A stretch of 59,323 bases of DNA from Nocardia testacea NBRC 100365. GTDB lineage: Bacteria > Actinomycetota > Actinomycetes > Mycobacteriales > Mycobacteriaceae. How positions within the stretch are numbered: position 1 is the stretch's first letter; each line of letters begins with the position of its first letter. The position numbers and the translations under genes were made by a program. Shown one piece after another: positions 52,666 through 59,323 of the stretch. Location of the stretch: NCBI RefSeq assembly GCF_000308775.1, contig NZ_BAGJ01000058.1:1-59323 (forward strand), given 5' to 3'. A model generated the notes under the pieces. That model was not told the DNA's origin, did no database searches, and was given only the letters and a program-made list of their open reading frames with translations.

Positions 52666-52896
52666 GTGTCGCACAAGCACTTCGGTCAGGCCAGCGGGAC
52701 CGACGCCCGCCGACTGATCAGCCTCAAGACGGCGGCCTCATTGGTCGACGTCGATGCGAAGACGATCCGCAACTGGATCCACGCCGGCCAGCTGCGCGGG
52801 TTCCGCGTCAACGGTCATCTGCTGCGGGTCAACCACGCCGAACTGCTGGCGCTGGTGCAGCCGGTAAGCGTGCCTCTGGCGGGGGAGGCGGAATGA
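52666..52896 (+). CDS. Excisionase-like HTH protein, 76 aa
   Basis: A small winged-helix/MerR-type DNA-binding protein: RRLISLKTAASLVDVDAKTIRNWIHAGQLRGFRVNGHLLRVNHAELLAL (motifs: TAASLVDVDAKTIRNWIHAG and LLRVNHAELLAL). This is the usual form of Xis/BldC-like excisionases in actinomycete integrative elements. GTG at 52666 has GGAG 8 nt upstream. It starts the plus-strand gene chain of the element and is divergent from the HTH-Nudix pair. Its stop overlaps the next ATG. Confidence 0.8.
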   Translation: MSHKHFGQASGTDARRLISLKTAASLVDVDAKTIRNWIHAGQLRGFRVNGHLLRVNHAELLALVQPVSVPLAGEAE

Positions 52897-53051
52897 CAAA
52901 CCAGAAGAAAGCCGCAGCGCCGAGCCGGGTCGATGCCGATCGCTTGGCGGAGTACGTCGCCAAGGTGGTCGAGCAGGCGCCGCCCATATCGGCCATAGCG
53001 CGGGCCCGGCTCTCGGCCGTTCTCGGTAGCGCCGATCGGAGGGCTGCGTGA
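52893..53051 (+). CDS. Small hypothetical protein, 52 aa
   Basis: ATG overlaps the xis-like stop (ATGA). The product is basic at the start (MTNQKKAAAPSRVDADRLAEYV) and helical (VVEQAPPISAIARARLSAVL). Its stop shares one base with the next ATG (TGATG). No family recognised. Confidence 0.6.
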   Translation: MTNQKKAAAPSRVDADRLAEYVAKVVEQAPPISAIARARLSAVLGSADRRAA

Positions 53052-53200
53052 TGAGGGCGCGCACATTCGGTCTCGCGGTGGCAGCCGTGTCGATCGGGTT
53101 CCTGATGTTGACCGCACCGGAGGTTGTGGGGTTCACGGTGATGCTGCTGGGCGCTATTGCGTTCTGGCGGATCCGCCCTCGGAAGGGGGTGCGGCGGTGA
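53051..53200 (+). CDS. Small two-span membrane protein, 49 aa
   Basis: A frame too short for routine calling. ATG at 53051 follows TGATG coupling, and the TGA at 53198-53200 overlaps the next GTG. There are two hydrophobic helices (FGLAVAAVSIGFLMLTA and VVGFTVMLLGAIAFW) and a basic C-terminus (RIRPRKGVRR), consistent with an inner-membrane hairpin. Similar tiny membrane proteins accompany transfer genes in actinomycete conjugative elements. Confidence 0.6.
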   Translation: MRARTFGLAVAAVSIGFLMLTAPEVVGFTVMLLGAIAFWRIRPRKGVRR

Positions 53201-53535
53201 ACGGCCAGCAGAACGGCCAGGAGCCGAGCAGGTACGCCGTCACACACTACGACCGGGTGCGCGGCAATTACGCGTTCCAGAGCATGGCCGGTCCGGAGTT
53301 CACGGGTACGAGCTCGGTGTTCGCTCCGGTCCGGGCCCTGCCGATCGGTGTGCAGCTGATCGTGTGGGCGGTTCTGATCCTGGTCGGGATGTGCGGTTGC
53401 ACGGCGGCGTGGATTGATCAGCAGTCGTATCAGCCGTCGCCGAATGTGTGCCGGGTCGATCAGGCCCCGTATGCGGAGCAGTTGGGTTGTGTCCGGCCGG
53501 CGCCGCAGGTGCAGTCCCCGGTGGGGCGGCCGTGA
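53197..53535 (+). CDS. Single-span membrane protein, 112 aa
   Basis: A soluble N-terminus, one transmembrane helix (LPIGVQLIVWAVLILVGMCG, about 49-68), then a Pro/Cys-containing exported-looking tail with a CRVDQAPYAEQLGCV Cys pair. GTG overlaps the previous stop (GTGA), and the stop shares one base with the next ATG. Function unknown; part of the element's coupled chain. Confidence 0.7.
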   Translation: MNGQQNGQEPSRYAVTHYDRVRGNYAFQSMAGPEFTGTSSVFAPVRALPIGVQLIVWAVLILVGMCGCTAAWIDQQSYQPSPNVCRVDQAPYAEQLGCVRPAPQVQSPVGRP

Positions 53536-53954
53536 TGTCGGCTGAGCAGCAGTATCGCGACGCAGTCCCGGTCTACCCGTGGCGGTGCGCCCCCGATCAT
53601 CTGCGCACCCGTCGTCAGCTGGCCGCGGAGGGTTTGCGTCCGAACAGCCAGGACATCGCGGGTCGGGTCGAGCGTCCTCGGCGTCGTGGTGAGCCGTTGA
53701 CGGCCTACCTCTACGACATCCGGCTGGCGGCGTCGAAGCGCGAAGCGTCTCCGGTGCAACTGGCCGCGCTGGAGCGGGCGACCCGGGAGCGGCAGCTGCG
53801 GGCGGCGGAGCGCCGTGGTTTCGGGCGCGAGGAGATGGAGTCGGCCGGAGATCCCGGTCCCGGGTGGACCGATTCCACACCGGCTCAACGGATCGCGGGT
53901 CACGCCTTCGCCGATCTGGTCGAGGGTCGGGAGCGGGAAGGGCTGGAGCGGTGA
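53535..53954 (+). CDS. RRQRL-motif-like protein of actinomycete elements, 139 aa
   Basis: The N-terminal pattern (YPWRCAPDHLRTRRQLAAEGLRPNSQDI, then EPLTAYLYDIRLAASKRE) resembles the 'RRQRL motif' proteins that are common in actinomycete integrative elements. The Cys-rich zinc part seen in those proteins is absent. The C-terminus IAGHAFADLVEGREREGLER is shared with the next gene product. Coupled to the next gene by GTGA. Confidence 0.65.
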   Translation: MSAEQQYRDAVPVYPWRCAPDHLRTRRQLAAEGLRPNSQDIAGRVERPRRRGEPLTAYLYDIRLAASKREASPVQLAALERATRERQLRAAERRGFGREEMESAGDPGPGWTDSTPAQRIAGHAFADLVEGREREGLER

Positions 53955-54301
53955 CCCGCCGCCGGTCGAGGACCTCTGCGGTCCGTGAGGAGCAGTCCCA
54001 GGCTCACGGGCAGCAGATGGTCCCGGTCACCGAGTTGCCGCACCTGGCAGCCGCCGCAGTTCGCCGCGGGGAGACGGATCGAAAGGTCCTGGTGGATCTC
54101 CCGGCCCCGCAGCAGGTCCGGACTCCGGGCCGGGCGGCGGGCCAGTGGCTCGGCTCGGGGCAGAAGTTGCGGCCGGTCCGGCCGCAGTACTGGACCGAGG
54201 AAGAGATCGAGCAGGCCGAACAGGCGAAGCGGGAACCGATCCCGGGTCACCCGTTCGCGGACCTGACCAGCAATCGAGAACGAGAGGAGATGGAACGATG
54301 A
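53951..54301 (+). CDS. Hypothetical element protein with shared C-terminal motif, 116 aa
   Basis: A basic N-terminus and an unstructured-looking middle (LPHLAAAAVRRGETDRKVLVDLPAPQQ), ending with IPGHPFADLTSNREREEMER. That tail matches the preceding protein (GHxFADLxxxREREx[ML]ER). The codons for the last residues provide the Shine-Dalgarno GAGGAG for the next gene, whose ATG overlaps the stop. Confidence 0.65.
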   Translation: MTRRRSRTSAVREEQSQAHGQQMVPVTELPHLAAAAVRRGETDRKVLVDLPAPQQVRTPGRAAGQWLGSGQKLRPVRPQYWTEEEIEQAEQAKREPIPGHPFADLTSNREREEMER

Positions 54302-55083
54302 CGATTCACCTGCTGAATCCCCGCGACATGGTCGTGTTGACGGTGCTGGCCGAGCATTACGGCGCACCGCTGGATGTGGTGGCCCGGATGCTGGGTGTTT
54401 CGCTGCCGAGCGCGTATCGGATCGTGCGGAAATGGCGCGGCGCGCACATGGTCTCGAATCTGAAGATCCGCCCGGTGCCCGGCCCGACCTGGGTGTTCCC
54501 GACCAAATCAGCGGTCGAGGCACTGCTGCCGTTCTGGGCCCGGTATTGGACCCCGACCCCGAAGATGGCCGCCCACGTGGTGACCGTGCTGGAAGCCCGG
54601 TTGGCGCTGGTGGGCCTGGATCTGGACCGCTGGATCTCCGAGCGTGAACTGCGGGCCCAGCTGGGGCCGGTGAAGCCGGATGCCCCGCGCCCGCATGTGC
54701 ATGACGGCCGGTGGCTGGACTCGGCCGGCGACTGGCGGGCGGTCGAGATCGAACTGACCCCGAAGACCCCGCACGTCGCGAAAGCGGCGGTCGCACGGGC
54801 GAAGCAGGCCGCGCACGGCGTGTGTGCCGGCATCACCTACTACTGCGCGGATCCCGAGATCACCGACCGGTACGGCAATCCGACCGGTCAGCGCAGTGAC
54901 GAGATCCGCAATCTGATCCGGGCCGCGGCCCGGGAAACCGCCTCCGTCGAGGGTCCCTCGGTGCGGGTGGCGGGTTTGTCAGAACTTCTTCCTGACCGGG
55001 ACTCCGCTGTTCGGCCCGGCTTGACGGTGATCGCTGGCGGAGCAGCCGATCACGGGCCCCAGGCCGGAAAGGCGGTGTCGTGA
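54298..55083 (+). CDS. Replication-relaxation-like protein, 261 aa
   Basis: An N-terminal winged helix (NPRDMVVLTVLAEHYGAPLDVVARMLGVSLPSAYRIVRKW) and a C-terminal domain with the pattern HVHDGRWLDSAGDWRAVEIELTPK. The latter recalls a PD-(D/E)xK-type core, with Asp, Glu and Lys in order. Both parts fit the 'replication-relaxation' proteins found in actinobacterial plasmids and integrative elements. It lies directly before the T4CP-like ATPase, so a role in DNA processing for transfer or replication is plausible, not shown. Confidence 0.7.
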   Translation: MTIHLLNPRDMVVLTVLAEHYGAPLDVVARMLGVSLPSAYRIVRKWRGAHMVSNLKIRPVPGPTWVFPTKSAVEALLPFWARYWTPTPKMAAHVVTVLEARLALVGLDLDRWISERELRAQLGPVKPDAPRPHVHDGRWLDSAGDWRAVEIELTPKTPHVAKAAVARAKQAAHGVCAGITYYCADPEITDRYGNPTGQRSDEIRNLIRAAARETASVEGPSVRVAGLSELLPDRDSAVRPGLTVIAGGAADHGPQAGKAVS

Positions 55084-57209
55084 TGAGCACCGAAGAGTAT
55101 TACGCGCAGGATCCGGGCTGCCAGCCGGTGTTGACCCCGGCCGATTGCGGGCCGCATGTGACCTCGATGCCGACCGTGCCGGTGACCCCGGCGGAGCCGT
55201 CCCAAGCTCCGCACGGTGATCCGATGCCCGAATTCGGCCCGTCGCTGCCCGGGATCGACCCGGACGGTGAGTGGTTCGACTGGCTGAACATGCCGGACTG
55301 GACGTGGGACGGTGTCGTGGACGGCACGGTGGTCACCGGTGCGGGTCTGGTGTTCGTGCTGCTTTTGACCCTGCTGTTGCTGGTTCCGTCGACGCTGCTG
55401 GCGTGGACTCCGGCCAAGATGCGGAACTGGACGATGGCGTCGCTGCTGGCGCTGCCCGGCTCGGCGATCGTGTTCGACGGCCTGCAGGCCACCGCGCCGC
55501 TGACCCAGTTCCACCAGGGCGCTACCGAACTGCTGGCCGGCAACCCCGTGCACGGGCTGCTGCTGATGTCGGTGCTGCTGGTCCCGGCCTCCTGGCTGGC
55601 CGCGACCCTCGCGGTCACCGACCGGCGCGTGAAGGCCGCGACCACCGGTTTCCGGTCTCCGGCCGCGACCGAGCGGGCCCTGCACCGCCAGGCCCAGCGT
55701 GAGCAGCGCGCCGCGGCCCGGCTGAGCCGGTATCGGCTCCCGTTCTCCACCGGCGGGTTGAACCCGCACCCGGTGATCGGGCGGCTGGCCGTGGAGCACA
55801 CGCAGGCGCCGGCCAAGTCGCGGGCGCGGGCGTTGATGGGCCGCACCGAGACCCGGTTGATCGTGCCGTGGATCAAGATGAACGAGCACGGCACCAGCGT
55901 TGCGTCCTCGGGTAAGGGCAAGTCGACGCTGATGAACCGGGCGTTGATCAGCTGGTTTGTGACCGGCTGGCAGCGGCACCGGCAGTGGTGGCGCACAGAC
56001 CGTCCCGGTCGTCCGCTGGTGCTGGTGATCGACTGCAACGGCGGCCCGGACTCCCGCAAGGCGGCGAACCGGCTGATGCCGTGGTTCAAGGCTCTCGGGG
56101 TTCCGGAGGAGCGGATCGGGCTGTTCCCCGACCGCACCGGCCTGGACTTGTGGTCGACCCCGAACGTCGATGACCTGCGCTCGATCCTGTCGGCGATGGT
56201 CTCCGGCGGCAGCGTGCCGACCAGCGACACCGAGAAGTACTTCCACGAGATCCGCGAAACCCTGATCCACCTGATCGTGGACGCCCCGGCCAAGGTCGTC
56301 GACGGCAAACCGGTGGGTGAGAACCCGCCCCGGTCGTGGTTCGAGTTCCTGGCCCGGTTCGACGTGCACGAGCTGGCGAAACTGTGGGGCGGAGTCATCG
56401 ACGACACCATTCCCTGGTCGGGCGTGCCGGGGGTGGACGCGGAGATCGCCTCCACCAAGGCGGGCAAGCAGCCGGTGATGGATTCGGCTCGGGCGGAGTT
56501 CGGCAACCTCTACCGCGCCCTGGGCGATTCCTTCGACGGCGACAAGTCGTTCACCGATTTCGACGTCCTTTACATCGTGCTGGAGGGCATCAAAGCCCCC
56601 GATCGGGCCCGCGCCCAGTTCGCCGCGTTGGGTTGCATGTTGGAGCAGCTCGCCGACCGTCAGCACGGCCGGCAGGCCATCCTCGCCGTCGACGAGTTCT
56701 CCGCAGTATCCGATGGCAAAACCCGGGCCAAGGCGTGGGTGGAGCGGCTGCGGAAGGCTGGCATCTCCACGTGGTGGTTCGCCCAGTCATGGAACGGGCT
56801 CGGTCACGACGACGACGCCCGCGAAGCGCTGGTGACGGCCGCGTCCGGTGGATCGCTGCTGGGTGGGCAGCAGCGCGGGGAGAAGCTGGCTGAAACCTAC
56901 GGCACCCGCAAGGGCTTCGACCTGTCCCGCAAGCTCATCGGCGGCTCCGCGATCGGGGACGAGGGCAACGTCCAGTCCCACGACAAGTTCCTGGTGGACC
57001 CGAACCGGCTGCGCTCGATGGGCAAGGGCGACATCGTCCACGTTTCCGATGGTGTGGCCCGCTTCGGCCGGGTGTCCCCGCTCGATGAGCGCCAGCTCGC
57101 CGGCCTGCGCCCGCTGCCCGGTCTGGGCCGCCTCACCGCCCCTGACACCGACACCAGCGCTGCGCCTGTGGCGCCGGTGATCGATCTGACCAAGCGCCGC
57201 ATGGCGTGA
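55083..57209 (+). CDS. Conjugative coupling ATPase (VirD4/FtsK-like), 708 aa
   Basis: Two hydrophobic regions near the N-terminus (about 88-108 and 140-165), then a RecA-like motor: Walker A ASSGKGKSTLMNRAL (about 277), Walker B AILAVDEFSAVSD (about 538), and sensor-like TWWFAQSWNGLG. The architecture is that of a T4CP/TraG-TraD or FtsK-type DNA translocase. This should pump the element's DNA through the cell envelope during transfer. ATG at 55083 follows TGATG coupling; a GTG directly before it is equally possible. Confidence 0.85.
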   Translation: MSTEEYYAQDPGCQPVLTPADCGPHVTSMPTVPVTPAEPSQAPHGDPMPEFGPSLPGIDPDGEWFDWLNMPDWTWDGVVDGTVVTGAGLVFVLLLTLLLLVPSTLLAWTPAKMRNWTMASLLALPGSAIVFDGLQATAPLTQFHQGATELLAGNPVHGLLLMSVLLVPASWLAATLAVTDRRVKAATTGFRSPAATERALHRQAQREQRAAARLSRYRLPFSTGGLNPHPVIGRLAVEHTQAPAKSRARALMGRTETRLIVPWIKMNEHGTSVASSGKGKSTLMNRALISWFVTGWQRHRQWWRTDRPGRPLVLVIDCNGGPDSRKAANRLMPWFKALGVPEERIGLFPDRTGLDLWSTPNVDDLRSILSAMVSGGSVPTSDTEKYFHEIRETLIHLIVDAPAKVVDGKPVGENPPRSWFEFLARFDVHELAKLWGGVIDDTIPWSGVPGVDAEIASTKAGKQPVMDSARAEFGNLYRALGDSFDGDKSFTDFDVLYIVLEGIKAPDRARAQFAALGCMLEQLADRQHGRQAILAVDEFSAVSDGKTRAKAWVERLRKAGISTWWFAQSWNGLGHDDDAREALVTAASGGSLLGGQQRGEKLAETYGTRKGFDLSRKLIGGSAIGDEGNVQSHDKFLVDPNRLRSMGKGDIVHVSDGVARFGRVSPLDERQLAGLRPLPGLGRLTAPDTDTSAAPVAPVIDLTKRRMA

Positions 57210-57228
57210 CCAGCAAGGAGAACCAGTC

Positions 57229-57723
57229 ATGGCTATGCCGAACATCAATCCCGAAGACCACGGGGAAGAGATCCCCAGCACCAGCAGCTCCGGCCGCGAC
57301 CACGAGGACAGCGTCCTGGCCGCCCTGCAGGCCGATATGGAGGGCACCACCGCCGCGAAACTCGCCGCCCAGTTGGTGCCTGTCGTTCCGGATGGCGGGC
57401 AGGTCGGCCGGGCGATCACTCCGACCGTGCACAAGGCCACCCGGCTCGGCGAGACCGTCCGGTTGTGGGCGCCGGCCGCCGGTGCCACGGCCGCGGTTGC
57501 CGGTGCCGCGCTGGTGTTCCCGCTGACCGGGCCGCTCGCGATCTACGGCGCGGGCCTGGTCGGGTTCGGTCTCTGGCACTGCGCCGGACGACCCGGCCCG
57601 GTCCAGGCGGTGCTGATGCTCATCTACACCGTCACCGACGCACTCGCCCGGATCCGGGAATGGGTCGCCCGTCTGTCCGCGCGCCGCGCCGCCTACGAGG
57701 CCCGCCGCACCAACTCTCAGTAA
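57229..57723 (+). CDS. Membrane protein following the coupling ATPase, 164 aa
   Basis: Acidic soluble N-terminus, two hydrophobic segments (AGATAAVAGAALVFPLTGPLA and IYGAGLVGFGLW, about 85-118), a further amphipathic segment and a basic C-terminus (RLSARRAAYEARR). AAGGAG lies 8 nt before the ATG. It is the first gene in the chain with its own good Shine-Dalgarno, which suggests different expression from the coupled genes upstream. Probably a transfer accessory protein; no family recognised. Confidence 0.75.
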   Translation: MAMPNINPEDHGEEIPSTSSSGRDHEDSVLAALQADMEGTTAAKLAAQLVPVVPDGGQVGRAITPTVHKATRLGETVRLWAPAAGATAAVAGAALVFPLTGPLAIYGAGLVGFGLWHCAGRPGPVQAVLMLIYTVTDALARIREWVARLSARRAAYEARRTNSQ

Positions 57724-57766
57724 CTCCGTATTTCAGTAAATCCCCTGTTGAGAAGGAGAAATCACC

Positions 57767-58288
57767 ATGCACACCCCAGTTCCCCGCAGCTCAGAGCTCA
57801 CGGTCGCTCGTGACTACCTGAGCGCCGACTACGGCCACGCGACTCCCTACTACTACGCGGAGCCGGAAGAGATCGATGAGTTCTGCGCCGAACTGTCCCC
57901 GCGGCAGGTCGTCTCACGAATCAACCTCATCTACGAGGGCGGTTGGGCGGCGTTTTGCCGCTATCACGCCGACGAGATCGCCGCGGCTGACGAACTGGAA
58001 CACCGGCAGTGGCAGGCCGAAGCCGAGGAAGCGGCGAGTTCGCACCTGTTCCCGGACCTGTTGCCCGCGGCTGCGCTCAGGTCCGGTGGCTGCACCTTGA
58101 CCGCCACAGAGTCCGTTCACGGTCTCGGCGGTCGGGTCGCTGATTGGCGGCGCGACCGCATGACGTGGGCAGAGATCACCGAGATCCTCGGCGTTCCGAC
58201 CCCAGTGGCCATGGCGTGGGCGGTCGAAGGCCGTCTGCGCCGTGCCGCTTCTCACCTCACCACCATGAAGGGAAACCCCAATGTCTGA
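57767..58288 (+). CDS. Hypothetical element protein with C-terminal HTH, 173 aa
   Basis: ATG has AAGGAG 8 nt upstream. An acidic, Tyr-rich first half (YLSADYGHATPYYYAEPEEI) and a C-terminal helix-turn-helix-like part (MTWAEITEILGVPTPVAMAWAVEGRLRRA) resembling sigma-region-4/small-terminase folds. The next gene starts inside its last codons (overlap 8 bp). Function unknown. Confidence 0.7.
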   Translation: MHTPVPRSSELTVARDYLSADYGHATPYYYAEPEEIDEFCAELSPRQVVSRINLIYEGGWAAFCRYHADEIAAADELEHRQWQAEAEEAASSHLFPDLLPAAALRSGGCTLTATESVHGLGGRVADWRRDRMTWAEITEILGVPTPVAMAWAVEGRLRRAASHLTTMKGNPNV

Positions 58289-59323
58289 GAACGAAGTCGA
58301 CCAGATCAGCCGTGAGACCACGATGATGGGCCGCTCGGCTCTCGCCGCGATCCAGCAATGGCGCATGCAGAACCCGGGCAAAACCCGGATCCCGCGCGGA
58401 GTGCAGAAGAAGGCGCTGCGGTTGTGGCGCAACGAAATGGCCGCCCACCAGGTGCGGATGGCCCACAACCGGCGGGTCCTGCGCGCCGAGATCGCCGGTC
58501 GCGTCGAGTGGCACCGCCAGTACGCACTGGACACCTGGGCACGCTCCGGCGGATACCCGAGCGAGCAGCAGCAGGAGCAGCTGACCAGGGCGCGGCAGGA
58601 AATCGAGCGCACGATCGCGCAAGCACCGGAATTCACCGCGACCGAGCGGGGGCAGGCGATCAGTGCCCTGGTCTCGGCGCACTACGCGACCGACCCGCGG
58701 AAACCGGCACCACCGGTGTGGGGTGGCCGGTTGGCCGGGATCTCGGCGTTGCGGGCCCGGCTGGCCGATCGGCTCTCGCGCCAGCAGCTCGGTATCGCCG
58801 CACCCGGCCGGCATGGTCTGGGGCGGCCGACGACACCGACGGCTGGCCTGCATTCGTACTGGACGCAGCCGCGGCCCGCTCCGTCGTTCCAGGCACCACA
58901 GCCCCAGCAGGTCCCGCTGACGCAGCAGCCGGGTGTCAGTGCGGCCGATATCGAGCGGATCGAGGCCCGGCAGCGTCAGCTCGCCGAGCAGCTCGCCTTG
59001 GCCAACCGTGCGATCGCCGAACGCGACCAGTTGCAGGCGAAGGTGCAGGACCTGGGGGCCCGCTACGTCGACAGCCAGCAGCTGAACCGCCGGATCGCCG
59101 ACGATCTGGCGTCGCGAGGCCGTGAACTCAGCGACTTACACACCGAACTGGACCGGGTCCGGACCGAGCGGGACGAGCTGGCCAAGGAGCGCGACCGCTA
59201 CAAGACCGAGCGCGACGAGGCCGTGCAGAAGGTGATTGAGCGGACGCCGGCCGCGCAGCGGCTGGGTAGCCAGCAACGGCAGAACGCCGAGAAGGCCCGC
59301 AATCACACTGCTCCGGGCCTCAA
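58281..59323 (+). CDS. Coiled-coil element protein, 3' truncated by the window
   Basis: An open frame from ATG 58281 to the right edge (347 codons visible). A basic helical N-terminus (WRMQNPGKTRIPRGVQKKAL) is followed by a Pro/Gln-rich middle (about 195-225) and a long heptad-like coiled coil from about residue 230 (IERIEARQRQLAEQLALANR; LDRVRTERDELAKERDRYKT). Frames reported from other phases in this stretch are shadows. It may be a mobilisation or partition accessory protein; no catalytic motif is visible. Confidence 0.75.
   Translation, partial: MSENEVDQISRETTMMGRSALAAIQQWRMQNPGKTRIPRGVQKKALRLWRNEMAAHQVRMAHNRRVLRAEIAGRVEWHRQYALDTWARSGGYPSEQQQEQLTRARQEIERTIAQAPEFTATERGQAISALVSAHYATDPRKPAPPVWGGRLAGISALRARLADRLSRQQLGIAAPGRHGLGRPTTPTAGLHSYWTQPRPAPSFQAPQPQQVPLTQQPGVSAADIERIEARQRQLAEQLALANRAIAERDQLQAKVQDLGARYVDSQQLNRRIADDLASRGRELSDLHTELDRVRTERDELAKERDRYKTERDEAVQKVIERTPAAQRLGSQQRQNAEKARNHTAPGL

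Overview
The window looks like a chromosomal segment of a high-GC actinomycete of the order Mycobacteriales, most likely Nocardia or a close relative. Three things suggest this: GC-rich third codon positions, many GTG/TTG starts, and gene neighbourhoods that follow the Mycobacterium tuberculosis Rv2357-Rv2402 region in rearranged form (trehalase-sulfate ABC transporter; sirA-cysH-che1; hrcA-dnaJ2-rsmE-phoH-ybeY-corC-cda-era-recO-uppS; furB/smtB; glyS). The genus is an inference. No rRNA, tRNA or CRISPR array was seen.

Layout. 1-2.8 kb: the end of a Thr/Pro-rich tailed protein coupled to a dynamin-like GTPase. 2.8-5.5 kb: a GH15 trehalase-like enzyme and a methyltransferase on the minus strand. 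5.57-9.75 kb: a sulfate import operon (two tiny membrane proteins, SubI lipoprotein, CysT, CysW, a 32-codon overlapping ORF, CysA). 9.9-12.6 kb: an AurF-like diiron protein and a FprB-type ferredoxin reductase. 12.4-13.8 kb: a double-Lrp regulator and a coupled hypothetical gene. 14.4-17.4 kb: an Hsp70-like protein with a Gly-rich tail and a HAD hydrolase. 17.5-23.25 kb: the sulfate reduction operon sirA-cysH-cysD-cysN-che1 (minus strand), led by a Cys-rich upstream ORF. 23.4-26.1 kb: a SgcJ-like protein with a MerR/SoxR-type promoter, HemW and an SDR. 26.4-35.5 kb: the stress/translation block hrcA to era, whose phoH carries a 358-residue intein. 35.8-41.3 kb: a 'conservon' (histidine-kinase-like, roadblock, DUF742, GTPase) with two cytochromes P450. 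41.4-42.9 kb: a LysR/cupin divergon. 43-49.8 kb: recO, uppS, YbjN-like, TetR/membrane protein, furB-smtB and glyS. 50-51.3 kb: an MBL-fold hydrolase and an HD protein. 51.3 kb to the end: an integrative/conjugative-type element (Nudix, HTH regulator, excisionase-like gene, a chain of coupled small genes, a replication-relaxation-like protein, a T4CP/FtsK-like ATPase and accessory proteins). It runs off the right edge, and no integrase is inside the window.

How the genes work together. The two cys operons together supply uptake (SubI-CysTWA), activation (CysDN), reduction of APS (CysH with two Cys pairs typical of the Fe-S APS reductase class) and of sulfite (SirA), plus siroheme iron insertion (Che1). 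No APS kinase (CysC) is present. Many starts sit 6-7 nt after a TANNNT-like -10 hexamer, which points to leaderless mRNAs.

The most noteworthy items are: (i) a PhoH intein that starts with Ala and has Trp, Cys and Thr exactly where the class 3 'WCT' signature should be; (ii) two copies of a roughly 140-bp structured intergenic repeat whose 20-bp arms differ between copies but keep perfect pairing; (iii) a leaderless Cys-rich attenuator-type uORF before sirA; (iv) a conservon P450 with degenerate ExxR and heme-loop motifs beside a canonical one; (v) a Nudix/HTH pair at the edge of the conjugative element and a shared C-terminal motif in two adjacent element genes. All identifications come from reading the sequence; no database search was run.
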